Origin: Ancylobacter novellus DSM 506
Lineage (GTDB): Bacteria > Pseudomonadota > Alphaproteobacteria > Rhizobiales > Xanthobacteraceae
Length of the DNA stretch: 64,000 bases
Assembly: GCF_000092925.1 (NCBI RefSeq)
Contig: NC_014217.1
Coordinates: forward strand, 2,232,001 to 2,296,000
Reading direction: 5' to 3'
This document shows, in pieces, positions 33,136-41,149 of the stretch (its first letter is position 1; the number at the start of each line of letters is the position of its first letter). Below the pieces are notes generated by a model. It saw only the letters and a list, made by a program, of their open reading frames with translations. It did not search any database and was not told where the DNA came from. Both the position numbers and the translations under genes were made by a program.

Positions 33136-34221
33136 ATGGCGAAGCAAGTCTTCATCCTCGTCGGCACCCGCAAGGGCGCCTTCATCCTCGAGAGCGACGC
33201 CTCGCGCCGCTCATGGGAGGTGCGCGGCCCGTTCTGCGAGACGTGGCCGACCAACCATGTCGTCGGCGATCCGCGGACCGGCACCATCTATGCCGGCGGC
33301 GGCAATGAATGGTTCGGCCCGGCGGTGTGGAAATCAACCGATTTCGGGACGACGTGGACCCATTCGAGCCAGGGCCTCGCCTATGAAGGCGGGGACGCGC
33401 CGGTGAAATCGGTGTGGAGCCTCGCCGCCGGCCCGGACGGCAGCCTCTATGCCGGCGTCGAGCCGGCCGGCCTGTTCCGCAGCACCGATGGCGGCGAGAG
33501 CTGGACCCATGTCGAGGGCCTGCGCGAGCACCCGACGCGGCCGGAATGGAATCCCGGCGGCGCGGGGCTGATCCTGCATTCGCTGGTGCTCGACCCGGCG
33601 GACCGGAACAAGATCTGGGTCGGCATCTCCGCCGCCGGTGTCTTCGCCACCGAGGATGGCGGGAAAAGCTGGGAGACCCGCAACCGCGGCACCCGCGCCG
33701 ACTACATGCCCGAGGGCCAGAACTATCCCGAGTTCGGCCAGTGCGTGCATTGCCTCGTCATGGCGCCGGGCGGCGGGGCGCGGCTCTACCAGCAGAACCA
33801 TTGCGGCATGTACCGCTCGGACGATGGCGGCCGGAAATGGGAGAGCATCGAAGAGGGCCTGCCCTCCTCCTTCGGCTTCCCGGCCGCAGCGCATCCGCGC
33901 GATCCGGACGGCCTCTATCTCATCCCGCTGAACGGCGACATCAAGGGCCGCTTCATGCCGGAGGGAAAGACGGCGGTCTGGCGCACGCGCGATGCCGGAC
34001 AGAGCTGGCAGGCGAGGCGCGAGGGCTTGCCGCAGGACGGCGCCTATTTCAACGTGCTGCGCCAGGCGATGGCGACCGACACGATGGAGCCGGCCGGGGT
34101 CTATTTCGGCACCAATGCCGGCGGCCTCTATGCCAGCACCGACGAGGGCGACACATGGGACTGCGTCGCGCCCTACCTGCCGACCATCACCTCGGTCGAG
34201 ACGCTGGTGATCGAGCGGTGA
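33136..34221 (+). CDS. BNR/Asp-box beta-propeller protein (sialidase-like fold)
   Basis: A 361-residue protein with six Asp-box repeats: STDFGTTW, STDGGESW, TEDGGKSW, SDDGGRKW, TRDAGQSW and STDEGDTW. They are spaced as in a six- or seven-bladed propeller of the sortilin/sialidase class. No signal peptide is present (MAKQVFILVGTRKGAFIL), so unlike most BNR proteins it should be cytoplasmic. The Arg triad expected of a true sialidase is not recognisable, so I would not call it a sialidase. A GGGAG site lies before the ATG. Its stop codon overlaps the start of the MoaD-like gene. Confidence 0.85.
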   Translation: MAKQVFILVGTRKGAFILESDASRRSWEVRGPFCETWPTNHVVGDPRTGTIYAGGGNEWFGPAVWKSTDFGTTWTHSSQGLAYEGGDAPVKSVWSLAAGPDGSLYAGVEPAGLFRSTDGGESWTHVEGLREHPTRPEWNPGGAGLILHSLVLDPADRNKIWVGISAAGVFATEDGGKSWETRNRGTRADYMPEGQNYPEFGQCVHCLVMAPGGGARLYQQNHCGMYRSDDGGRKWESIEEGLPSSFGFPAAAHPRDPDGLYLIPLNGDIKGRFMPEGKTAVWRTRDAGQSWQARREGLPQDGAYFNVLRQAMATDTMEPAGVYFGTNAGGLYASTDEGDTWDCVAPYLPTITSVETLVIER

Positions 34222-34529
34222 CGACGATAGGCGAAAATGCGGTGCGGCAGCAGGCGGAAGAGGCGCCCGTCCTCGTGCGCCTGCCGCCGCATCTCGTGGT
34301 GCTGTTCCCCGGCGCCGAACGGCTCGTCGCCGTTCCCGCCCGCAGCGTCGCCGAGATGGTGGACGGGCTCGACGCGCTCTGGCCCGGCATGCGCGAGCGC
34401 ATCTGCGACGAGACGCCGGCGATAAGGCGGCATATCAACGTCTTCGTCGACGGGCGCCGCGCCAGGCTCTCGACGCCGCTGGCGCCGGGCGCCGACGTCT
34501 TCGTCATCACCGCGATCAGCGGCGGCTGA
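34218..34529 (+). CDS. MoaD/ThiS-like ubiquitin-fold protein
   Basis: A 103-residue beta-grasp protein ending in Gly-Gly (ITAISGG), the tail that is adenylated and thiocarboxylated in MoaD, ThiS and relatives. Internal features fit: LVRLPPHLVVLFPGAE, RHINVFVDGRRAR, LAPGADVFVITA. The start is a GTG inside a GTGA overlap with the preceding BNR gene, so the two proteins are translationally coupled. No MoaE, ThiG or activating E1-like enzyme is nearby. The partner and the sulfur-transfer or conjugation target are unknown. Pairing with a BNR propeller occurs in other bacteria, as I recall, without an assigned role. Confidence 0.85.
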   Translation: MTTIGENAVRQQAEEAPVLVRLPPHLVVLFPGAERLVAVPARSVAEMVDGLDALWPGMRERICDETPAIRRHINVFVDGRRARLSTPLAPGADVFVITAISGG

Positions 34530-34554
34530 TCCTCAAGCACAGAGAAGGCCATCC

Positions 34555-34926
34555 ATGTTCTACGCGCTGCTCTGCTACCACCAGGAAGACATCGTCTGCG
34601 CCTGGACCAAGGAGGAAGACGACGCGGTGATGCAGAAGCTCGCCGTCGTGCAGGAGCGGCTCGTCAAGGCAGGCAAGCTCGGCCCGGTGGCGCGGCTGCT
34701 GCCGACCACCGCCGCCACCACGCTGCGCAAGGACCAGGACCCGGCGCTGGTGCTCGACGGGCCCTTCGCCGAGACCAAGGAGCAGCTGCTCGGCTTCTAC
34801 CTGCTCGACTGTGCCGACCTGGAGGAAGCGCTCGCCATCGCCCGCGAGCTCGGCGCCGCCAATCCGGGCGGCTCCTACGAGATCCGCCCGGTCGGGCTGT
34901 TCCACGATGGCGGGGCACGGCCGTGA
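34555..34926 (+). CDS. YCII-related (DGPF) domain protein
   Basis: A 123-residue YciI-like fold. The diagnostic DGPF (68-71) with following AETKEQLLGFYLLD is present, as is YEIRPV near the C-terminus. Proteins of this DGPF type are the standard genomic partner of ECF42 sigma factors, and the next gene is one. The two overlap by a single base (TGATG). Whether it senses a ligand for the sigma factor or is an enzyme is not established. Confidence 0.9.
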   Translation: MFYALLCYHQEDIVCAWTKEEDDAVMQKLAVVQERLVKAGKLGPVARLLPTTAATTLRKDQDPALVLDGPFAETKEQLLGFYLLDCADLEEALAIARELGAANPGGSYEIRPVGLFHDGGARP

Positions 34927-36161
34927 TGGACGAGGCGCGCTGGATCGGCACCACGCTGACCGCCGCGCGCCCGCAGGCGGTCGCCGCGCTGCTGCGCTAT
35001 TTCCGCGACCTCGACCTCGCCGAGGAGGCGTTCCAGGAAGCCTGCCTGCGCGCGCTGAAGACCTGGCCGCAGAACGGCCCGCCGCGCGATGCCGCCGCCT
35101 GGCTGGTCTTCGTCGGCCGCAACGTCGCGCTCGACACGGTGCGTCGGCAGGCGAAGCAGACGGGCTTGCCGCCGGAGGAAGCCTTCTCCGACACCGAGGA
35201 CACCGAGGCCGAGATCGCCGAGCGCATGGACGGCTCGCATTATCGCGACGACGTGCTGAGGCTGCTCTTCATCTGCTGCCATCCCGAGCTGCCGACGACG
35301 CAGCAGATCGCCCTCGCCCTGCGCATCGTCTCCGGCCTGTCGGTGAAGCAGATCGCCCGCGCCTTCCTCGTGGGCGAGGCGGCGATGGAGCAGCGCATCA
35401 CCCGCGCCAAGGCGCGCATCGCCCGCGCGGACGTGCCCTTCGAGGCGCCCGGCGCGGTGGAGCGCTCCGAACGGCTCGGCGTCGTCGCGGCGATGGTCTA
35501 TCTCGTCTTCAACGAGGGCTATTCCGCCGCCGGCGACACTTCCGCCGCGCGCGAGCCGCTGTGCGACGAGGCGATCCGCCTCGCCCGGCTGCTGCTGCGG
35601 CTGTTCCCGGCCGAGCCGGAGATCATGGGGCTGACGGCGCTCATGCTGCTGCAGCACGCGCGCACCGCCGCCCGCTTCGACGCCGACGGGGCGGTGGTGC
35701 TGCTCGACAGCCAGGACCGCGCGCTGTGGAACCGGCCGATGATCGCCGAGGGGCTCGCCTTGCTCGACAAGGCGATGCGCCACCGCCGGCCCGGTCCCTA
35801 TCAGGTGCAGGCGGCGATCGCCGCGCTGCATGCGCGGGCTACAACGCCCGAGGAGACCGACTGGGCGCAGATCGACCTGCTCTACGGCACGCTGGAGATC
35901 ATGCAGCCCTCGCCCGTGGTGACGCTGAACCGGGCGGTGGCGATCTCCAAGCTGCGCGGGCCGGAGGCGGCGCTCGCCATGGTCGAGCCGCTCGGCGACA
36001 AGCTGTCGGGCTATTTCCACTATCACGGCCTGCGCGGCGCACTGCTGATGCAGCTCGGCCGCAACAAGGAGGCGCGCGAGGGCTTCATGGCGGCCATCGG
36101 CCTCGCCACGACGCCGGCGGAAGCCGCCCATATCCGCACGCATCTGGACGCGCTCAAATAG
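34926..36161 (+). CDS. ECF42-type RNA polymerase sigma factor with C-terminal TPR-like domain
   Basis: A 411-residue extracytoplasmic-function sigma factor. Region 2 (LRYFRDLDLAEEAFQEACLRAL) and region 4 (ALRIVSGLSVKQIARAFLVGEAAMEQRITRAKARI) occupy the first ~170 residues. The long C-terminal part (MVYLVFNEGYSA onward, LNRAVAISKLRGPEAAL, TPR-like helices) marks group ECF42, which has no anti-sigma factor and is controlled by its own C-terminus. An alternative GTG lies 3 nt upstream. Targets usually include the adjacent YCII gene. Confidence 0.93.
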   Translation: MDEARWIGTTLTAARPQAVAALLRYFRDLDLAEEAFQEACLRALKTWPQNGPPRDAAAWLVFVGRNVALDTVRRQAKQTGLPPEEAFSDTEDTEAEIAERMDGSHYRDDVLRLLFICCHPELPTTQQIALALRIVSGLSVKQIARAFLVGEAAMEQRITRAKARIARADVPFEAPGAVERSERLGVVAAMVYLVFNEGYSAAGDTSAAREPLCDEAIRLARLLLRLFPAEPEIMGLTALMLLQHARTAARFDADGAVVLLDSQDRALWNRPMIAEGLALLDKAMRHRRPGPYQVQAAIAALHARATTPEETDWAQIDLLYGTLEIMQPSPVVTLNRAVAISKLRGPEAALAMVEPLGDKLSGYFHYHGLRGALLMQLGRNKEAREGFMAAIGLATTPAEAAHIRTHLDALK

Positions 36162-36558
36162 GCGGCTAACTCCTCCCAGGACCCCGGGGCCTTGACGGCG
36201 CACGGAGCATCCGAACATCATCGGATCGGGTCGTTCCTCGACCGGCGCCGGGGTTCCCTCCGGGCGACGATCGAAGCGTCCCCACAAAAATATCGCTGGC
36301 TGTGCGCGGCGCATCGGCGACGCGTGCGGAAGAGGGGCAGGTTCACGCAAACCGCTTGGACGCGACGGCAGGTCTTCGTGGCAGATCGCCTTGCCGCGCG
36401 TCGCATGACTTATGTCGGTACGACGATAACGTTATGCCGGGGAAAGTGACACGGAACCTTCATCAGCGCATGCTTGAAGGCGTCAGCCCGCAACCACGGC
36501 ACGGCACCAGCGCCGGCCCGTTCCGTTGCGGTGACCCACGTATCCTGGGGGATCAGCA
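36162..36558. other. Intergenic region upstream of an ABC importer operon
   Basis: 397 bp with no convincing gene; short open frames are Arg-rich and look random. It must contain the promoter of the downstream binding-protein gene. A 10-bp perfect palindrome ATAACGTTAT at 36426-36435 is the only candidate operator I see, and GGGGGATC just before the ATG is the ribosome site. Confidence 0.5.
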
Positions 36559-37662
36559 ATGAAGAATTCGTGGTTTAAGACCGCGTCGGCCGCCGCTCTC
36601 GTCCTGAGCGTGTCTGGCAATCTCGCCTTCGCAGAATCGCTGGACAAGCTGATCGCCGCTGCCAAGGAAGAGGGGCAGCTGACGACCATCGCGCTGCCGC
36701 ACGACTGGTGCAATTACGGCGAGGTGCTCAGCACCTTCAAGGCCAAGTACGGCATCCAGATCAACGAGCTCAATCCCGACGCCGGCTCGGGCGACGAGAT
36801 CGAGGCGATCAAGGCGAACAAGGGCAACAAGGGCCCGCAGGCGCCGGACGTGATCGACGTCGGCCTCTCCTTCGGCCCGACCGCCAAGAACGACAAGCTG
36901 CTGGCCCCCTACAAGGTCTCGACCTGGGACAGCATCCCCGCCGAAGCCAAGGACGCCGAGGGCTACTGGTACGGCGACTATTACGGCGTGCTCTCCTTCC
37001 AGGTGAACACCGACCTGATCAAGAACGTGCCGCAGGACTGGGCCGACCTGCTGAAGCCGGAATACGCCAATGCGGTGGCGCTGGCCGGTGACCCGCGCAC
37101 CTCCAACCAGGCGATCCAGGCGGTCTACGCCGCCGGCCTCGCCTCCGGCGCCGCGCCGGGCGCCCCGGCCGGCAAGGCGGGCCTCGACTTCTTCAAGAAG
37201 CTCAACGCCGCCGGCAACTTCGTCCCGGTCATCGGCAAGGCCGCCTCCATCGCCCAGGGCTCGACCCCGATCCTCGTGCGCTGGGACTACAACGCCCTCG
37301 CCGACCGCGACAAGCTCGCCGGCAACCCGCCGACCGAGGTCGTGGTGCCGAAGAGCGGCGTCGTCGCCGGCGTCTACGTGCAGGGCATCAGCGCCTACGC
37401 CCCGCACCCGAACGCCGCCAAGCTGTGGATGGAGCACCTCTATTCCGACGAGGGCCAGCTGCTGTGGCTGAAGGGCTACTGCCACCCGATCCGCTTCAAC
37501 GATCTCGCCGCCAAGGGCAAGATCCCGCAGGAGTTGCTGGCCAAGCTGCCGCCGGCGGAAGGCTACAAGGCCGCCGTGTTCCCGAGCCTCGACGAGCAGA
37601 ACGCCTCCAAGGCGGTGATCGCCGCCGAGTGGGACAAGGTCGTCGGCGCCAACGTCAAGTGA
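36559..37662 (+). CDS. ABC transporter substrate-binding protein (PotD/AfuA-like)
   Basis: A 367-residue periplasmic receptor with signal peptide (ASAAALVLSVSGNLAFA, cleaved before ESLDK). The type II binding fold is indicated by LIAAAKEEGQLTTIALPHDW, PDVIDVGLSFG, YGVLSFQVNTDLIK, and GISAYAPHPNAAKLWMEHLYSDEG, the last being typical of the PotD/AfuA/2-aminoethylphosphonate group. It is the first gene of a four-gene importer (receptor, two permeases, ATPase). The ligand is not decided by sequence; polyamines, ferric iron or a phosphonate are the family options. Confidence 0.92.
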   Translation: MKNSWFKTASAAALVLSVSGNLAFAESLDKLIAAAKEEGQLTTIALPHDWCNYGEVLSTFKAKYGIQINELNPDAGSGDEIEAIKANKGNKGPQAPDVIDVGLSFGPTAKNDKLLAPYKVSTWDSIPAEAKDAEGYWYGDYYGVLSFQVNTDLIKNVPQDWADLLKPEYANAVALAGDPRTSNQAIQAVYAAGLASGAAPGAPAGKAGLDFFKKLNAAGNFVPVIGKAASIAQGSTPILVRWDYNALADRDKLAGNPPTEVVVPKSGVVAGVYVQGISAYAPHPNAAKLWMEHLYSDEGQLLWLKGYCHPIRFNDLAAKGKIPQELLAKLPPAEGYKAAVFPSLDEQNASKAVIAAEWDKVVGANVK

Positions 37663-37682
37663 GCTGAGCGCTCGCCCGATCC

Positions 37683-37708
37683 GGCCGCCGGCGTCTGCGC
37701 CGGCGGCC
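37683..37708 (+). terminator. Strong hairpin between receptor and permease genes
   Basis: A perfect 10-bp stem GGCCGCCGGC/GCCGGCGGCC with loop GTCTGC and no T-run. Such stems after binding-protein genes commonly protect the 3' end of the receptor message, giving more receptor than permease. Confidence 0.65.
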
Positions 37709-37748
37709 TCCCCTCCCCGCCGACACATTCGCGAGCCGAAGCACGCCC

Positions 37749-38651
37749 ATGGTCGAGAATGTCAGTGCAGCCACCATGGACGACCACGCGGCGGCCGCCT
37801 CGCGCAAGCGCCTGCCGCTGTCCTGGCTCGGCGTCGTGCCGTTCTTCGCCTTCGCGCTGCTGTTCCTGATCTGGCCGACGCTCGACCTGATGATCGGCGC
37901 CTTCCAGACGCCGACCGGCGAGTTCACGCTCCAGAACATCGCCAACCTCAACCAGGACAGCATCATCTCGGCCTACAAGATCTCGATCCAGGTCTCGGTG
38001 GCCTCCGCCGTGCTCGGCGCGGTGTTCGGCTTCTTCCTCGCCCATGCCGCGGTGATGGGCAATCTGCCGAGCTGGATGCGGCCGACGCTGACGACCTTCT
38101 CGGGCGTCGCCTCCAATTTCGCCGGCGTGCCGCTGGCCTTCGCCTTCATCGCCACGCTCGGCCGCACCGGCCTGGTGACGACGCTGCTCTACAGCTTCTT
38201 CGGCATCAATCTCTATTCGACCGGCTTCAACATCCTCAGCTTCTGGGGCCTCACCATCACCTATCTGTACTTCCAGATCCCGCTGATGGTGCTGATCCTG
38301 ATGCCGGCGCTGGACGGGCTGAAGAAGGAATGGCGCGAGGCAGCCTCCATCCTCGGCGCCACCAAGGTCCAGTTCTGGACCCATGTCGCCTTCCCGGTGC
38401 TGTGGCCGAGCCTGCTCGGCGCCACCATGCTGCTGTTCGCCAATGCCTTCGGCGCCATCGCCACCGCCTATGCGCTCACCGGCTCCTCGCTCAACATCGT
38501 GCCGATCCTGCTCTATGCGCAGATCCGCGGCGACGTGCTGCACGACCCCAATCTCGGCTACGCGCTGGCGCTCGGCATGATCGTCATCACCGCCCTGTCC
38601 AACATCACCTATATCTGGCTGCGCGCCCGCAGCGACCGGTGGCTGCGATGA
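37749..38651 (+). CDS. ABC transporter permease 1 (PotB-like)
   Basis: A 300-residue inner-membrane protein with about six helices. The EAA coupling loop is KKEWREAASILGATKVQFW with AFPVLWPS following. It belongs with the receptor upstream and ends in an ATGA overlap with the second permease, so they are co-translated as a heterodimer. Length and layout match PotB/AfuB-type permeases. Confidence 0.93.
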   Translation: MVENVSAATMDDHAAAASRKRLPLSWLGVVPFFAFALLFLIWPTLDLMIGAFQTPTGEFTLQNIANLNQDSIISAYKISIQVSVASAVLGAVFGFFLAHAAVMGNLPSWMRPTLTTFSGVASNFAGVPLAFAFIATLGRTGLVTTLLYSFFGINLYSTGFNILSFWGLTITYLYFQIPLMVLILMPALDGLKKEWREAASILGATKVQFWTHVAFPVLWPSLLGATMLLFANAFGAIATAYALTGSSLNIVPILLYAQIRGDVLHDPNLGYALALGMIVITALSNITYIWLRARSDRWLR

Positions 38652-39439
38652 AGAGCGAACGCTTCGGCCCCTGGCTGGCGATGGTGCTGGGCACGCTCTA
38701 TTTCGTCGTGCCGCTGATCGCCACCTTCGAGTTCTCGCTGCGCAAGCGGCGCGGCGTCTATTCCTTCGACGCCTATGCTTCGGTGTTCAGCGACAGCCGC
38801 TTCATCGAGAGCTTCGGCTATTCGACCTTCATCGCGCTGCTGACCATCGTGGTCGGCGTGCTGCTGGTTGTGCCGACCGCCTATGTGATCCGCCTGCGCA
38901 TGCCGCGCATCCGGCCGGTGGTCGAGTTCATCACTTTGCTGCCGCTGGTCATCCCGGCCATCGTCATCGTGTTCGGCTATCTGCGGCTCTACAATTCCTC
39001 GTCCTTCCTGCCGCTGACCGGCACCGCCCGCTCCACGGACCTCTTGCTGGTCTTCGCCTATGTCGTGCTCGCCATGCCCTACATGTACCGGGCGGTGGAC
39101 ACCGGGCTGCGGGCGATCGACGTGAAGACGCTGACCGAGGCGGCCGAGAGCCTGGGGGCGAGCTGGTGGACGATCCTGTTCAAGGTGATCCTGCCGAATG
39201 TGCGCGTCGCCGTGCTCTCCGGCGCCTTCCTCACCTTCGCGATCGTCATCGGCGAGTTCACCATAGCGAGCCTGCTCAACCGGCCGGCCTTCGGCCCCTA
39301 TCTGCAGCTCGTCGGCGCCAACAGTGCCTATGAGCCCTCCGCACTCGCGGTGATCGCCTTCGTGGTCACCTGGGCGTGCATGGGCCTGATCCAGCTTTTC
39401 GGCAGCGGCATACGCGGCTCGTCCGCGGCGCCCCGCTGA
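38648..39439 (+). CDS. ABC transporter permease 2 (PotC-like)
   Basis: A 263-residue second permease subunit with about six membrane helices. Its EAA loop is TLTEAAESLGASWWTILFKV followed by ILPNVRVAVLSGAFL. It overlaps the first permease by 4 nt (ATGA) and precedes the ATPase gene by 28 nt. GEFTIASLLNRPAFGPYLQL near the end is characteristic of PotC-type subunits. Confidence 0.93.
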   Translation: MKSERFGPWLAMVLGTLYFVVPLIATFEFSLRKRRGVYSFDAYASVFSDSRFIESFGYSTFIALLTIVVGVLLVVPTAYVIRLRMPRIRPVVEFITLLPLVIPAIVIVFGYLRLYNSSSFLPLTGTARSTDLLLVFAYVVLAMPYMYRAVDTGLRAIDVKTLTEAAESLGASWWTILFKVILPNVRVAVLSGAFLTFAIVIGEFTIASLLNRPAFGPYLQLVGANSAYEPSALAVIAFVVTWACMGLIQLFGSGIRGSSAAPR

Positions 39440-39467
39440 CTCAACCGGACCATTCGAGGGAACTGAG

Positions 39468-40541
39468 ATGGCATTTCTGGACATTTCCGCGGTTCGGAAA
39501 GTCTATGGCCAGAACGTCGTGGTGCAGGACTTCAACCTCGCCGTCGAGCGGGGCGAGTTCGTCTCCTTCCTCGGCCCGTCCGGCTGCGGCAAGACCACGA
39601 CGCTGCGCATGGTGGCCGGCTTCGAGCAGCCCACCGCCGGCACCATCCGCATCGGCGGCAAGGACGTGACCTACCTGCCGCCCAACCAGCGCAACATCGG
39701 CATGGTGTTCCAGGCCTATGCGCTGTTCCCCAACATGACGGTGGCCGACAATATCGGCTTCGGCCTCAAGGTGGCGAAGAAGCCCGCCGCCGAGATCGGC
39801 CCGCGGGTCAAGGAGATGCTGGAGCTGATCAAGCTGCCGCACCTCGCCGACCGCTACCCCTACCAGCTCTCCGGCGGCCAGCAGCAGCGCGTGGCGCTCG
39901 CCCGCGCCATCGCCAACAAGCCGCAGGTGCTCCTCCTCGACGAGCCGCTCTCCGCGCTCGACGCCAAGATCCGCGTCTCGCTGCGCGAGGAGATCCGCGC
40001 GCTGCAGAAGGCGCTCGGCATCACCACCATCTTCGTCACCCACGACCAGGAAGAAGCCCTGTCGATGTCCGACCGCATCGTGGTGATGAGCGAGGGACGG
40101 ATGGAGCAGGTCGGCAATCCGTTCGACATCTACAACTATCCGAAGACCCGCTTCGTCGCCGGATTCGTCGGCACGCTGAACACGCTGAAGGCCCGCGTGC
40201 TCGACCCGGGCGCCGGCAAGCTCAGCATCGACGGGCAGGAAGCCGTCACCAGCCGGCCGCTGAACGGCAGCCCCGCCGATTCCATCCGCACCGTCGCGCT
40301 GCGGCCCGAGGCGGTGGCGCTCGGCGAGCGGGTGAACGGCGGCAACGGCCTCTCCGGCACCATCGAGGAAGTCGGCTTCCTCGGTTCGGTGGTGCGCATC
40401 AAGGTGCGGCTCGGCGAGAACGCGATCTCGCTCGACACCTTCAACTCATCCAGCGTCACCCCGCCCAAGCGCGGCGACACGGTCTCCATCGCCTTCACCC
40501 GCGACGACCTGCTGGTGCTGGAAGACAACGACGCGCACTGA
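39468..40541 (+). CDS. ABC transporter ATPase (PotA-like)
   Basis: A 357-residue ATPase with Walker A GPSGCGKTT (36-44), signature LSGGQQQRVALARA, Walker B QVLLLDEPLSALD and H-loop FVTHDQEEAL. A C-terminal TOBE/OB regulatory domain follows from about residue 240 (VGTLNTLKARVL, LRPEAVALG). This is the last gene of the importer operon, with GAGGGAAC ahead of the ATG. It should drive uptake through the two permeases; substrate as for the receptor. Confidence 0.95.
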   Translation: MAFLDISAVRKVYGQNVVVQDFNLAVERGEFVSFLGPSGCGKTTTLRMVAGFEQPTAGTIRIGGKDVTYLPPNQRNIGMVFQAYALFPNMTVADNIGFGLKVAKKPAAEIGPRVKEMLELIKLPHLADRYPYQLSGGQQQRVALARAIANKPQVLLLDEPLSALDAKIRVSLREEIRALQKALGITTIFVTHDQEEALSMSDRIVVMSEGRMEQVGNPFDIYNYPKTRFVAGFVGTLNTLKARVLDPGAGKLSIDGQEAVTSRPLNGSPADSIRTVALRPEAVALGERVNGGNGLSGTIEEVGFLGSVVRIKVRLGENAISLDTFNSSSVTPPKRGDTVSIAFTRDDLLVLEDNDAH

Positions 40542-40670
40542 GGGCAGACGCCCGATTTCCCTCAGGATAATGGGCATGTCGCAGCGCGGGCAGAGCGCCG
40601 GCGGCAGGGGAAATCGCCGCTGACCGATTGCCCGGCGCACCGTCTTGACGTTCAATCGTTCTAAAGACGG

Positions 40671-41129
40671 ATGCCGCACATGCCCCTTCCCTCACCGCTG
40701 CCCCTCTCCCGCCGCGACGCCCTTCTGGGCGCCCTCGCCGCGGCCATCGCGAGCACCGGAACCGCCGGGCTTGCCCGCCTCGCCGCGGCCGAGGACACGC
40801 TCGGCGTCGATGGCTTCCTCGCGCTGTCGGCGACGCTGACCGGAAAACCCGCCGCCTCGCTCGACAGGGATGTGGCGGCGACGCTGCTCGGCGGCTTCGT
40901 CGCCACCGGCCAGGGCGATGCGCTCAAGCGCCTCGCCGCCGATCCCGCCTCGGACAAGGCGCTCGGCGATGCCATCGTCGCCGCCTGGTATTCGGGCGTC
41001 TATTCGACCGGCAAGGGCGAGGCCGTCGCCACCTTCAACGACGCCCTGCTGTGGCAGGCGCTGAGCTTCACCAAGCCGCCCGGCAATTGCGGCGGCGAGA
41101 CCGGCTACTGGTCGCAGCCCCCCGCCTGA
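40671..41129 (+). CDS. Small subunit of a GMC-type sugar/alcohol dehydrogenase (Tat-exported)
   Basis: A 152-residue protein with a twin-arginine leader (LSRRDALLGALAAAIASTG), then a short helical domain (LGVDGFLALSATLTGKPA, IVAAWYSGVYSTGKGEAV, GNCGGETGYWSQPP). This is the small subunit known from sorbitol, fructose, gluconate and glucose dehydrogenases, a chaperone that carries the FAD subunit through the Tat pathway. The GMC gene follows after 20 nt. An in-frame ATG nine bases later is an alternative start; neither has a strong ribosome site. Confidence 0.86.
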   Translation: MPHMPLPSPLPLSRRDALLGALAAAIASTGTAGLARLAAAEDTLGVDGFLALSATLTGKPAASLDRDVAATLLGGFVATGQGDALKRLAADPASDKALGDAIVAAWYSGVYSTGKGEAVATFNDALLWQALSFTKPPGNCGGETGYWSQPPA

Positions 41130-41149
41130 CGGTCCGCAGGAGTTCCCCG

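Noticed and set aside
33136..34221. Calling the BNR protein a sialidase
   Set aside because: Asp-boxes define only the propeller fold. The catalytic Arg triad and a signal peptide are not evident.
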